Below, one piece after another: positions 21,310 through 31,383 of a DNA stretch of 64,000 nt (positions are counted from its first letter, which is position 1; the number at the start of each line of letters is the position of its first letter). The stretch covers positions 992,001 to 1,056,000 of the forward strand of contig PPXM03000003.1 of assembly GCA_003707065.3 (NCBI GenBank). The letters are read 5' to 3'. The notes under the pieces were generated by a model, which was not told the DNA's origin, did no database searches, and worked only from the letters and a program-made list of their open reading frames with translations. This DNA is from Trigonopsis variabilis. Its lineage: Eukaryota; Ascomycota; Trigonopsidomycetes; Trigonopsidales; Trigonopsidaceae. The position numbers were made by a program, and so were the translations under genes.

Positions 21310-22077
21310 GGTCAAGCGTGTCGAGAAAAAAGAGGAATAAATTTCTCCAATTCTTTTATCAATGTCTCTTATCTGACCTTGGTTGGCCTATTCTATTTTC
21401 TCCAGCTCCAGACTGCGATCCAATAGAGGCGTTGCACTGCTGCTCCTTCCGACGTCGGCTTTGTGGGTGGACTTTCAGCACGGTCATGTCCCATGTCCCA
21501 TCTCTCGAGCGCCCGGGCACCTCAGACAGGTCTATCACCTTGGATCAAGGCAGTACCACCGCCGTTTCGACGGCCAGAATTCTCCACCCACCTAAATCTG
21601 TCTACATTTTACGCTCACAAAATCCTCTGATGACAGGTAGTCATCCTCTTCTCAACCATGATCTGCCTCAGGTATAGCTGGGGGTGCATCTTGTGACAGT
21701 TTGTCTTCGGAGCAAATTCACACTACTCGGTAAGGAACGTAGCGCTCAGCAACGCTGTCCAAGGTTCCAGTCGCTCTATGAATGTTCCTTCGGTTTGAAG
21801 CTTTTGATTGTCATATATAACGTAGACTCATTCTGTGGATGAGAAAAGGACCTCGACATGTAGAAGACCTGGCACTGTCCACTGGGTGGATGAGCTTGGC
21901 TTGGATCAGCAACTGCTAGGGCTCATTATAGAAGTCGGGGTAGCTTGATCATTTGAGTCTACGTACAGTAACAGGCTTAGACAGAAGAATCTTTAAAAGT
22001 AGAAGTCGATAAGTCCACAGATAACGTATACAATTATAAAAGGTGGTTTTCCAGGAAATCGGATCTCTCGACCAGCG
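21310..22077. other. Intergenic region Iec3-like / ECM33-like
   Basis: 768 bases. Plus-strand frames at 21169-21426, 21318-21677 and 21383-21595 partly cover the antisense of Iec3 exon 1 and show no family features. Upstream region of the Iec3-like gene; nothing else identified. Confidence 0.5.
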
Positions 22078-23343
22078 CTAGAGTAGCAAAGTAAAGAGCG
22101 AGAATACCAAGGCTAAACTGGGAAGAGGTTGAGGGTTGTGATTTGCATTCGATCTTCCCTGCCCAGCATCGGCACCACGACCACCAGGGATTGAAGCAGT
22201 AAAAGTCTCGAGCGCCCCTTCGCCAGCTTCGCTGTCTATACCGTCACTTACAGGGCGTCGATGACGGGGCTGCTCAGTGGAATGAATCATCGAGGCCGAG
22301 ATACAGTCATAGGAGAAGCCTTTAATGATTCGATTCCGCTGAAGCTCAGACAGGATATCACAGTCAAAGTCTCTATCAGTGTTGAAGTAGAAACCGCCCC
22401 TGATATCGGAGATTGCAGGCAAGTCTAGCTTGGAAATCGAGCCCTCTATTTCCACTGCACCTCCAATTCCACGAAGATGTTCCAGGTTGCCTGTTTCTTC
22501 CAGAGCGGTATTATTAGCTATGAGTAGACCGCCACCGATTTGGATTAGATTGGGAATTGAGATGTTTTTGAGGAACCGGTTGTCAACGATAGCAATAGTT
22601 CCAGAGACTTCCCTCAGCTCAGGAACATGGAGAGACTTGATATCACTGGCAATTAGACTGAACCCACCGCCTGCAACTTGGCGCAGCCGGGGCGCCGAGA
22701 ATTCGTCGACGCGGAGGACGATTCCGTTGGCGTCAACCAAATTGGGCACCTCAAGGGAGGAATGCTGTCCGTTAAAAGAGAATTCGAGGTTTTTGGTGGT
22801 ATTAGCCAAGATGGTGACTTGAGATAGATAATGGTTGTTATTGATATTAATTGATTCCATTTTCCCAACATGAGTCATCTGGCCGAGTCGGCTGAGCGCA
22901 GTATCTCCAATATGCACAGAATTGGCTTGTATGGGGTAATTCAAATCTGCAACCTCGAGGCGAGGTAGAGTCTGCCAATGAATGGAAGAAACCTGTCTGA
23001 GGGATGGGAATTCAATCCTAATCAGTGAGGTGAGGGCTGATAGGTCCAAGGTATTGCCTATCTGTTGTAATTTGGGAGCCCGGATTGCCTCGACCCGACT
23101 CATATTAGATATAACCAAATTACCCCCAAGAAAAGCTAGCCGACCTAAGTCGATTTCCAAGGTATCAATGTCGACACTAAGAGACCCATAAAGAGAACCG
23201 TTACAGAGGTTTGTCCAAGAAATCAACTCTTCTGGAGCTGATACGACGAGATTAGAGTAACAGCCTTCGTTAAGACGGGCGCTTTGAGCCAGACAGCCCA
23301 GTTTAGCGGTAGCAAAAAGAATTAGTAGGTATGAAGGTATCAT
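22078..23343 (-). CDS. ECM33/SPS2-family GPI-anchored cell wall protein (divergent paralogue)
   Basis: Single exon, 421 aa from ATG 23343; the frame extends upstream only through a GTG. The signal peptide IPSYLLILFATAKLGCLAQS starts at residue 2. The body is a receptor-L/LRR-like beta-solenoid: repeated units such as LGGNLVISNMSRVEAIRAPK, SSIHWQTLPRLEVADL, LIQIGGGLLIANNTALEE and GIGGAVEIEG, the same order of landmarks as in ECM33. Asn-glycosylation sequons are frequent. A conserved Cys pair near the end (DFDCDILSEL, then SYDCISAS) precedes a short linker and a hydrophobic tail SLALVFSLFTLLL, so a GPI anchor is expected. The Ser/Thr stalk is shorter than in the neighbouring paralogue. It faces ECM33 head to head across 1.5 kb. 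Confidence 0.88.
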   Translation of the reverse strand: MIPSYLLILFATAKLGCLAQSARLNEGCYSNLVVSAPEELISWTNLCNGSLYGSLSVDIDTLEIDLGRLAFLGGNLVISNMSRVEAIRAPKLQQIGNTLDLSALTSLIRIEFPSLRQVSSIHWQTLPRLEVADLNYPIQANSVHIGDTALSRLGQMTHVGKMESININNNHYLSQVTILANTTKNLEFSFNGQHSSLEVPNLVDANGIVLRVDEFSAPRLRQVAGGGFSLIASDIKSLHVPELREVSGTIAIVDNRFLKNISIPNLIQIGGGLLIANNTALEETGNLEHLRGIGGAVEIEGSISKLDLPAISDIRGGFYFNTDRDFDCDILSELQRNRIIKGFSYDCISASMIHSTEQPRHRRPVSDGIDSEAGEGALETFTASIPGGRGADAGQGRSNANHNPQPLPSLALVFSLFTLLL

Positions 23344-24887
23344 ATTTCTAGCAAAGAGCACTCGAAGTAAGCTGCCGTGTTATGCTAAGCAAGAGTTAGG
23401 TAGGTGGGAACAAAGCGGCATGCATACAGACAAGGCTCGAGCGACGGATTGTTTACCCTGACCGCCAAGGGGGATCACCATGGATACCAAGACCATTTGA
23501 TAGACTAAGAGAGTGGCCTAAAATTAGGACGAGAAGAACTATCTCCTGGGTTACTCGATAGTTTTAACATTACCTGTGGAATGCAAAGAGGCACAATGTG
23601 GGTGACTCGATCTGCCACGTGACCGACCAAAAATAGAAGTAGTGCGAAGCAGTACACTAACCAGCATTCCGATCTCTTTTTGGTATTGGATGTACTGGCT
23701 AGTACAATGATAATTCTTGGAGAAAAAACCTAGCTTCCGTTAGACCTTGAATCTGACGAGCTAATCAGGTGACACCAACGACTAGCTTCAGTGCCAAGGT
23801 GTGTATGTTCATATAAAGCTCTTGGTAGAGGGGGGAGGAATCGAGTCAACACATGTTGAATTCAATAAAATCATGCGAATATTAACATCATTAAGTCTGC
23901 GAAAGCTAGCTAACTGGCCTAAACCGAGAACATGTTCATTCAGTAACGGCTTTCCCGAGAACAACTCGGTAACGATATAGGAAGGCTACCTACCGCTGGT
24001 TCTTACAGTGGGGGAGCCAACCTAAGCGGGGTAGATGAGGATCAATTATTAAAGAGAGAAAGGCGTATCTACGAGCGTAAGTTGAATGAAAACGAGTAAC
24101 AAGGCAATCTGGTTCGATTGGTAATTTAAAATCACCTTTATTGTACCAGACGCAAGTCAGGCAGGTTGGGCGAGCCTGACGGCGCGTCCCCGAGCCCCAT
24201 CGCTGGTATCGCTGGTAGAGAGGGTTACACGTTCCGGCCTTGCGATGGAACCGCAAACAACTGACCCGAAGTTTTCCAATCACATCTGTAACATTGTCAC
24301 CATAAGGTAAAATGTCTAACATATCACTATAAGGCAAATGATGAGCTTTTTCCCTCCCAAGACGAAATGATATCTATAATTGGAAGTTTGCTTCCACAAA
24401 AGACAAAATTATTAGGGACAAAAAAGCAGTGTTTGTCTTCTACGTAATCATTTTATGGTGCAAACCGGAAAAGCACAATGGACAAGTGACACCCAACCAA
24501 ATAATCCGTCTGACTTGCTAGCCCTACCGTCCTAGTAATTGTTACATGTAGAGCCACCTCCTGGGAGACCTCATCGGCTGAGAGGGAAATACTCAGTTCT
24601 ATCGTACCTTGTACTGAAAACACAAGGTCAAGAGCCCACCTGTCGATCGGTCGGCTGAGCATATCAATTTCAATGTGATTGGCGATTAAATGAGCAGCCC
24701 TTGGTCTGTTACTCAAAAGGGTGAGGGCTGAGGACTGAAGACGGTTAATTCTGGCCCTACGTGCCAGATGGTTTCTGCCGGCTGACCTCTTCTTTCCTCC
24801 CTCCACCTTTACCTGTCCACTCGTGTTTATTGTTCTCTCATTGGTTTCTTCGCTTCTTTTTCAAAAAGTTAAAGGCATCTTCTATCA
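23344..24887. other. Shared divergent upstream region of two ECM33-family genes
   Basis: 1.54 kb between the two start codons. Minus-strand frames at 23990-24337 and 24453-24806 have no recognisable content. The 100 bases before ECM33 are rich in CTTT/TTCTC runs on the plus strand, as at strongly expressed fungal genes. No RNA gene seen. Confidence 0.5.
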
Positions 24888-27020
24888 ATGAAATTCTCAA
24901 TCGCTTCTATCCTCCCTCTTGTCGCCTTTGGTAGGTTTTTTCCCTTTGTTGTTTTTCTGTCCCTGGTGTCTTGAGTGCCGACTGTGCTCGCCCATCTGCG
25001 TGACCAACTTTATAATAGTTTTCTCGAGGCTATCCGATGATCCAAACATCGTTCCCCATTGATTTTTTTTAATTTTTCTATATTTTTGATTCTTTTACCT
25101 TGGTTTCGCCTGTCCACTTGTCCTATCTCCCATCGTGTCAAGGGGTTTATTTTTAGGTTTTCTTATCCTATCCTACTTCTTGTTTCTTGCCTATTTTTTG
25201 GGTGATTTTTATTGTCATTTGGCATATTTTAGTGGTCCGGAAAGCTCCGGTGAGCCTATCATTCGCTCTCTTCATCTTGACCAATATCCACTTGCTCGGG
25301 GTAAAGCCGGCAAGGTATTTTGGAATATTGTTTTCGCATCCGGCTTGATTGAATCCAACATCTTTCAAGCCTTCTTGTCTACTCCTTGTCCTTGTTTTTT
25401 TCTTTCCTGGCACGCGGCGGACGCGTCAAAAGTCGTCACGACAAGCCTCGCAGGTGGTGTGCTATCTTGCAGGACGTGCGGCTCGAGACATCAGAGGGCA
25501 GAATTGCAATCCATATTTGTTTCGATTATATGCTAACTCAGGATTATTCTATTTTTTACTTTTCCTTTTCTGTCTCATGAAAGATAGATTATGGCTCGCT
25601 TATGGTGCTGCTGGATCTTAAGGGAGCTCTGGTTGTACGAAACCCTTGTACGCCCCTCAACATGTGTCGATACGGGTCGATACGACGCAACCTTGCACTC
25701 TGCTGATCCAGAGATCGCACCACAAAGACAGAGACATTCTGTTTTGAGACAAAAGGGACTGTAAAAAATTAACTTTTTGGCATTATAGCTGCACATTCTA
25801 CTCTTGCTCAAGGTACATCTACCTCCACCGATCCTTGCAAAGCTACCAACACTGTCACCTCGCAATCTGATCTTGACGGGCTCTCATCATGTGGCACATT
25901 GAGCGGAGATCTGATTGTTGATTCCTCCTTTTCCGGCGTTGCTACTCTTAACGGAGTCAACAACATCACCGGTGACTTTACCGTTTTCAATGCAACCTCT
26001 CTGTCGTCGTTGGCTGCTCCCAGCTTGGGCTACATTGGTGGTGCTTTCAGCCTCAAGCAATTGACTGTTCTTTCGACGCTCTCCATGCCCGAACTCACTT
26101 CGGTTGGTTCGATCGAGTGGCAGACTCTCCCTGCTTTGGATGGTCTCCAGTTCAACTCCGGTGTCGACAAGGCTGATACGTTGACCATTTCTGATACTGC
26201 CTTGACGTCGTTGGATGGTATCACCTTGTTGAATGCTACTACTCTTGACATCAACAACAACCGGTACTTGGTCGATATTGCTTTTGATGTGACTTATGTG
26301 TCGGAGGCTCTCCAGATCAACTCCAATGGAAACGATCTCAATGTGTCCTTCCCTGATCTCGTGTGGGCCAACAACATGACCTTCCGAGATGCGGCCAGCA
26401 TCATGCTTCCACGACTCTACAAGGTCAATCAATCTCTTGGTTTTATCAACAACTCTCTTTCTGCAATTGACCTTCACAATCTCTCTACACTTGGTGAGTC
26501 ATTGACCATCGTCGCCAACGACCAACTCACCAAGGTCAACTTCTCTGGTCTTGAGTCTATTGGCGGGGGTCTTCAAATTGCCAACAACACCAAACTCGTC
26601 AACATCACCGGTTTCAACAACTTGACTTCGATCGGGGGTGCCGTCGACCTTGAGGGTGCCTTCAACTCCACCGACTTTGATAGTCTCAACACTGTCAAGG
26701 GCGGTGTGACCGTTGACACCACCGGTGACTACAACTGCAGCACCTGGGAAGACCTCAAGAACAATGGTGGTATCCAGGGTGATTCATACGTGTGCAGCGC
26801 TGCCACTGTTTCTACCTCTGCTTCTCTTGTTCCTTCAGCTACTACTGATGATGGTTCCTCAGCTACTGACTCTGCCGATGCCCAGACTACTTCTGATTCT
26901 GAAAGTTCAGCCTCTGCTTCTGCTTCCGCCACAAAGAAGAACGGCGGCTCTCGATCGTCTGAAATCGCTCTGCCCGTCCTCGGTGTCTGCGGTCTCATTG
27001 GTGCTGTCATGCTCTTTTAG
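24888..27020 (+). CDS. ECM33: ECM33-family GPI-anchored cell wall protein
   Basis: Wall-integrity glycoprotein anchored at the plasma membrane or wall. Exon 1 is 24888-24930, the intron 24931-25788 (858 nt) and exon 2 25789-27020; the product is 424 aa. The splice falls inside the signal peptide: MKFSIASILPLVAFAAHSTL then AQG. Next comes TDPCKATNTVTSQSDLDGLS, then the solenoid with VGSIEWQTLPALDGLQFNS, SLTIVANDQLTKVNF, IGGGLQIANNTKL and IGGAVDLEGAF. After the Cys pair (DYNCSTWEDL and SYVCSAA) come a Ser/Thr/Ala-rich stalk and a GPI signal with small residues KKNGGS before the hydrophobic tail LPVLGVCGLIGAVMLF. Codon use is strongly C-ending (AACAAC, ATCACC), unlike most neighbours, so it is probably highly expressed. 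Yeast ECM33 also carries its only intron at its 5' end. Confidence 0.95.
24931..25788 (+). other. Long 5' intron of ECM33
   Basis: 858 nt against about 38 nt for most introns here. GTAGGT donor, T-rich body, ATTATAG acceptor. Several overlapping frames inside (for example 25135-25536) look like chance in T-rich sequence. No clear box C/D or H/ACA snoRNA was found by eye, though a regulatory or snoRNA cargo remains possible. Confidence 0.75.
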
Positions 27021-27183
27021 ACTGTAAGACTTTCTCTCACATTCTCTTAGAAGCTTTTTGAAATGTTTTACTACAAAGGAAGTTTTAATTAGTTCTCGTC
27101 GTAGGCTGATTTCTGCAAGCCTTATCCTCAATACGCAAACTCCACTGAATGCCGTATAATCTAAAAGTACAACCGGACCCACC

Positions 27184-27880
27184 TCAAAGACAAATCCTAT
27201 AACTAGCATACCGGCCTGAAGTCTCAGACCGACGGATAATCTTGACCACTTGTCCCCGGGAAAGACCGAGATAGCGAGCGACAGGATCTTCACGCTGGAT
27301 CCTAGGTAATTGACTTTCCTTCAATCGATATCGTGCCAGCAGCTCCTTTTTCTCATCAATAGATAGTTTAATGTGTTTTGGAACAAGTTTATGATGCGTA
27401 ATATTGACCAGTAAATCCGATTCTTGGAATGTCTCAATCACGGCGGGCGCAACGCTGGGCAAAAGCTTAAGCGCGGAAGGAGTAATGGAATTTTGGTGAA
27501 TAAACAGACCAGTGCTGAACTGTTTATCGACGATATGAACACAAAATGTCCTCATCGTCTTAATACCCACGTTCGGTTCGTCGCAGAACTCGACCCACAA
27601 ACTTCCCATCTCGGGGAATTTCGTCTGTGTTTCGGGCGTTGGAATAGCTTGGAAGCACATGAGCTTCCGCTGCGGTTGGCCCATGCTATCACAGATTCTA
27701 GACCGAAATTCATCCAACGATATATCAATTTCCTCCTGGGAAATGTTGTAACCCTGCGCTCGTAAGCTCGTTTGTTCGGCAGCAGGTTGAACGTGCAAAA
27801 CTTACCCTATCTCTTGCCAATTCTTTCACTGTTCTATACACTCTCCATAGCTTGGATGCCTGCCTCTCGTTGTCCTCCAT
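27184..27880 (-). CDS. RPB5: RNA polymerases I, II and III shared subunit Rpb5 (RPABC1)
   Basis: Common subunit forming the lower jaw of all three nuclear RNA polymerases. Exon 1 is 27880-27806, the 52-nt intron 27754-27805 and exon 2 27753-27184, giving 214 aa against 215 in yeast. The start [20 protein letters not shown] is canonical; the frame stays open upstream to 27991, but that extension has no counterpart in the family. Splicing yields [13 protein letters not shown]. The C-terminal assembly domain is intact: [39 protein letters not shown] and the invariant end [14 protein letters not shown]. It converges with ECM33, stops 163 bases apart. Confidence 0.97.
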
Positions 27881-28110
27881 GGAAAATTTTGTTGCTATGA
27901 ACTTCTGGCAACGACCGCTACTAAACGGTGAGCGCTGGGTCAATGTAACGACCTCAACGCTGGATGTCGACAACAAAAGATGTTTGGACATGTTTCGAGG
28001 GAGCCGGAGTGGTTGTCATATACGCATGAAAGTTGATAGCTCTTCTTACGATCTAGATGATGATGTCTACTGCATTCGAGTTTATTAAACTAGACGGTCT
28101 TCTTCATCAA

Positions 28111-29082
28111 TTACCATTGGATATTAACTTGCATTCGTCGGCCTTTGTAACCAGCTTTCTCTACCTTTCCCAATGGCTTGAGGGGCTGTGGATCGACGGT
28201 CTCATCTTCGTAACCGGAAGGAGTGGATGGGACGTACAGGACATGAATGGGAAACCAAATGTTGTCGCGGTAGAAATTAGAATAAATCTGGTCTTGGTTT
28301 AGAGGAAGTTGCTTTATGAAAGAGGTATCAGCTGATACGAAAGGCTCATTTCCAGACTGATCATCAATGGGAACGTCTTCTGGCTCTGCAGCGTGGTCAC
28401 GAGTAAACAGGCGGGATAAGAGCTGACCCTTGAATATAGACGGGACCGACTTGAAAATGAACTTCGCTAAGTGAGAACAGCGGCCTTGTTGCTGAGTGTG
28501 CTTGCTGTCTGGTGGAACATAAGTGGCTGGTCTATCTTCTTGACGGTGACCAGTAGCGATATCGACGGCCTTGTGAAGGATATAACGACCTATTCGATTA
28601 GATCCGTGATGAATTATACGGCGAATAGTGCCAGGAGAGCTTTGAGCCTGATATTCGGACCAAGAATTGAATCGTTCGGCTCGAAGAGAGGGAGCTTGGT
28701 CATCATCTTCCGAAATATCATGATCATTTAAAGGTATTCTTTTAACCCCATTCAACTTGGACCGACTATGGCTCTTTCTGCTAGTTCTTCGAATAGCACC
28801 TGGCTGATGTCTCTTAGACCGGTGATCAAAATTGCTCTCTTGTTCCTCCCATGGACTGGCGTACTGGTCATCGATGTCACCTGCACTGTAATCTTCGCCT
28901 TCAGAATACCTTCCAACCCTCACACCTGTCGAATTCCTCGGCAAAGAGTAGTCTGGAAAGCCCTCAGCATCATAGCTGTATCGTGATGTCTGGGTTCTTT
29001 GTCCATTAGATCCTAAACGGCTCTGAGAAGGGGGTACAAAATAAAAGGTAGATGCATTAGGAATAGAACTATGATGAGGCAT
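28111..29082 (-). CDS. Hypothetical protein, 323 aa
   Basis: Intronless frame with ATG at 29082. I do not recognise it. Residues 1-150 are disordered, rich in Ser, Arg, Asp and Tyr, with basic clusters (RRTSRKSHSRSK). The middle holds a more ordered part, GTIRRIIHHGSNRIGRYILH. Near the C terminus there is a Trp/Tyr/Pro-rich segment, DNIWFPIHVLYVPSTPSGY, followed by a basic end. No transmembrane helix or signal peptide is evident, although FIFKSVPSIFKGQLLSRLF could be an amphipathic membrane-binding helix. It lies upstream of RPB5 on the same strand. Probably a real, fast-evolving gene of unknown function. Confidence 0.6.
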   Translation of the reverse strand: MPHHSSIPNASTFYFVPPSQSRLGSNGQRTQTSRYSYDAEGFPDYSLPRNSTGVRVGRYSEGEDYSAGDIDDQYASPWEEQESNFDHRSKRHQPGAIRRTSRKSHSRSKLNGVKRIPLNDHDISEDDDQAPSLRAERFNSWSEYQAQSSPGTIRRIIHHGSNRIGRYILHKAVDIATGHRQEDRPATYVPPDSKHTQQQGRCSHLAKFIFKSVPSIFKGQLLSRLFTRDHAAEPEDVPIDDQSGNEPFVSADTSFIKQLPLNQDQIYSNFYRDNIWFPIHVLYVPSTPSGYEDETVDPQPLKPLGKVEKAGYKGRRMQVNIQW

Positions 29083-30158
29083 GATTCACAGTCAAGTCGC
29101 GCTTTGCTCTATGAAGATGACTCTAGGTATCAAAACTTGTCAGATACTGGTAACAAAAAGTCTGCTGGATCAAGAACCTAGGGTAAATAGCGTTGCGCGA
29201 AAACGACGCCTAGAGACCAACTGTTGATATGAGCAGAGATGAAGTGCACACGATAACGAATGAGTCCTGTGATAGTCAACAACCCTTATATGCGCGTTGC
29301 GCGTAGGGTAATCCATGTATTGTCATGAGTGACAGAAGAGCAAACGCACTACCAGTGTCTTTAACCATTTTGAAACTGATAAACGTTTTCAATTGCTTTG
29401 TTAAGGAACATTTTGGAAGTGACACATCGGTTAAGCGCATCAAACTAAGAAGACAACGCTTCCTTCATGTAAATTTTCACTTCGCTAAGCCACCAAAGTC
29501 AAACAGCTAGTGCCTATCTATTATCAGTGATCGCACGAAGACCCATAATAAACGTGCTGAGAGGATATACAGTGTAAAAGGAGTCTTTATGAGCATTCAT
29601 TAAGCCTCTTTCCCATGAAGACGGAACAGTGGTGACACAGGTTACGCGCGTTCTCCTTATTACAAGACCACACTCTTCAGAGTGTTACAAAGAACCGTCG
29701 ATGTCGAAGCGAATGATCAAGGCTGTACTTAAGCTCTGCAATTGATGGTTCCGATAAATTCACTAATCGGGGGAATACTTAGACTTCTATTCACTCGACT
29801 GATCTTTACCCATGGGTAACCAACGATTCGCCTGGTGAATGGTCACGGACTTTGTATGAGTCAATGGTTAAATGAAGTAAAAGTGATTTCACTCTCAGTT
29901 TTCTATAAACTATCTATGTAACTCCCTGCTTCAATAGACTAGGCACTGATATAATATGTAAAAAAGGAAAACAAGTCAAGTTATGGTCTCGCTCGACTTG
30001 ATTCGGTAGCACCAAGCGCGCGAGCTTAAATAGTGTAACGGTAATTTTGGGGCATCGTGAGGACACGCTGGATCCAAGTCACGAGGAGATATATCGATCT
30101 AGAAGAGTCTACTGATCGATAAACGAATAAGATGAACACGGTTGATTAGAACTTGATT
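29083..30158. other. Intergenic region, about 1.1 kb
   Basis: Divergent spacer between the 323-aa orphan and the N2227 methyltransferase. A 61-codon plus frame at 29325-29510 is the only ORF of note and looks like chance. No tRNA-like cloverleaf or repeat recognised. Confidence 0.5.
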
Positions 30159-31283
30159 ATGATATCCTTAGTTGTCATACTTATCGTGATCATGCTCTCT
30201 ATTCGAGGTTTACTGCCGTTTCTGGCTCGAGCCTTGAATTCTAACAAGTCAGCAAAGAGTAAAGATCAGAAAATGATCAATGAGCTTGTCAATCTTACTG
30301 TTTTTGATAAGCAAGTCAAGAGTGAGAGTCAATGGGCAATGAAACTGTTCAGTCAAATGTCGCCAACAGATCAAACGTTAGGTCGCAGGATCGGCTACAG
30401 AGAAAGAATAAACTCTCTCCCCTCTATGGCCGGTTCAAACTCGGATTTTCTGAGAAAAGTTGCCTGTTGGGCAAGAAAACGAGAGAACGTGACTAAAAGT
30501 GAGATGTCTCTGAGCGAACTAGGTAATATAACCATGAGATCATATAATTCAAAGTATTATTATGATAACTGTGAGCTTTTATTACTTTTCAGTCGAGATT
30601 GGAGCTCAGAAGGGGAAAAGGAAAGACAAGTTCTCTTTCCTCCCATTCTGCGTGAACTGGAAGATCATCTGAAACCAAATGATACCATTCTAATCCCTGG
30701 GTGTGGATTGGGCCGACTTGCGTGGGAGATTCGTCAGAAATTCCAAGTTTCTATCGACCTTAACGAGCTATCAAGGAACTATCTTTGGGCCAGCCAGTTT
30801 TTGCTGGCATCCCACAAACACCAATTTACTATCAATCCTTACCTGTGTATTCAAAGCCATCAAGTCTCGGCATCGTTGAACGAGCGTGCAGTCCTAATTC
30901 CTGACGTGGATCTTAGCTCGTCTGAAACTAAGGGTTTGAATTATGTTTACGGAGATTTCACTAGATCTTTCAACTATAAATCTTACTCTTCAATTGTGAC
31001 TCTTTTCTTCATTGACACGGCTCAAGATATAGTAGCCTACCTCCGAGCCATTCATCGGTTGTTGGATAATGATGGCATCTGGATCAATTATGGTCCTCTT
31101 AAATGGGGAACAGCACCTTTCATGCATCTTACGAAGGAAGAATTATTTACTCTGATGGACTATGTCGGCTTTACGATTGAAAAAGAATGGTCAGGAACCT
31201 GTGGTTATCACAATGACTACAAGGGCCTTTATAATGCGTATTATACTGCCATTGGGTGGGCTGCAAGAAAGAAGAAAGAATAA
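30159..31283 (+). CDS. N2227/carnosine N-methyltransferase-like protein with N-terminal membrane segment
   Basis: SAM-dependent methyltransferase of the N2227 family, whose animal member methylates carnosine. Single exon, 374 aa from ATG 30159. The SAM-binding loop is ILIPGCGLGRLAWEI, preceded by VLFPPILRELEDHL. Later landmarks are the acidic VYGDFTRS, the motif-IV region VTLFFIDTAQDIVAYL, and the family hallmark WINYGPLKWGTAPFMHLTKE. Unusually, residues 1-22 (ISLVVILIVIMLSIRGLLPF after the Met) form one hydrophobic helix, suggesting a signal anchor; the classical enzyme is soluble. The GCGxGRL motif is intact. The substrate in this fungus is unknown. It converges with another methyltransferase gene, stops 100 bases apart. 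Confidence 0.88.
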   Translation: MISLVVILIVIMLSIRGLLPFLARALNSNKSAKSKDQKMINELVNLTVFDKQVKSESQWAMKLFSQMSPTDQTLGRRIGYRERINSLPSMAGSNSDFLRKVACWARKRENVTKSEMSLSELGNITMRSYNSKYYYDNCELLLLFSRDWSSEGEKERQVLFPPILRELEDHLKPNDTILIPGCGLGRLAWEIRQKFQVSIDLNELSRNYLWASQFLLASHKHQFTINPYLCIQSHQVSASLNERAVLIPDVDLSSSETKGLNYVYGDFTRSFNYKSYSSIVTLFFIDTAQDIVAYLRAIHRLLDNDGIWINYGPLKWGTAPFMHLTKEELFTLMDYVGFTIEKEWSGTCGYHNDYKGLYNAYYTAIGWAARKKKE

Positions 31284-31383
31284 ATACAGATTGCTTGACT
31301 GTCATATCATACTGGCGCTGTCAGTTGCGTTTTCGGCATCGCAGGAAGACCAGTTCGTATTATAGGGACATTTCCTGGCTTGC

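Noticed and set aside
21318-21677. 119-codon plus-strand frame
   Set aside because: Composition is unlike protein, it starts beside the Iec3-like start codon, and has no family resemblance.
24110-24130. GGTTCGATT-like string as a tRNA B box
   Set aside because: No matching A box or cloverleaf arms around it on either strand.
25135-25865. ORFs inside the ECM33 intron
   Set aside because: T-rich low-information frames on both strands; the flanking exons join perfectly across them.
27881-27991. Upstream in-frame extension of RPB5
   Set aside because: The Rpb5 family starts at the MEDNERQ equivalent; the extension has no counterpart.
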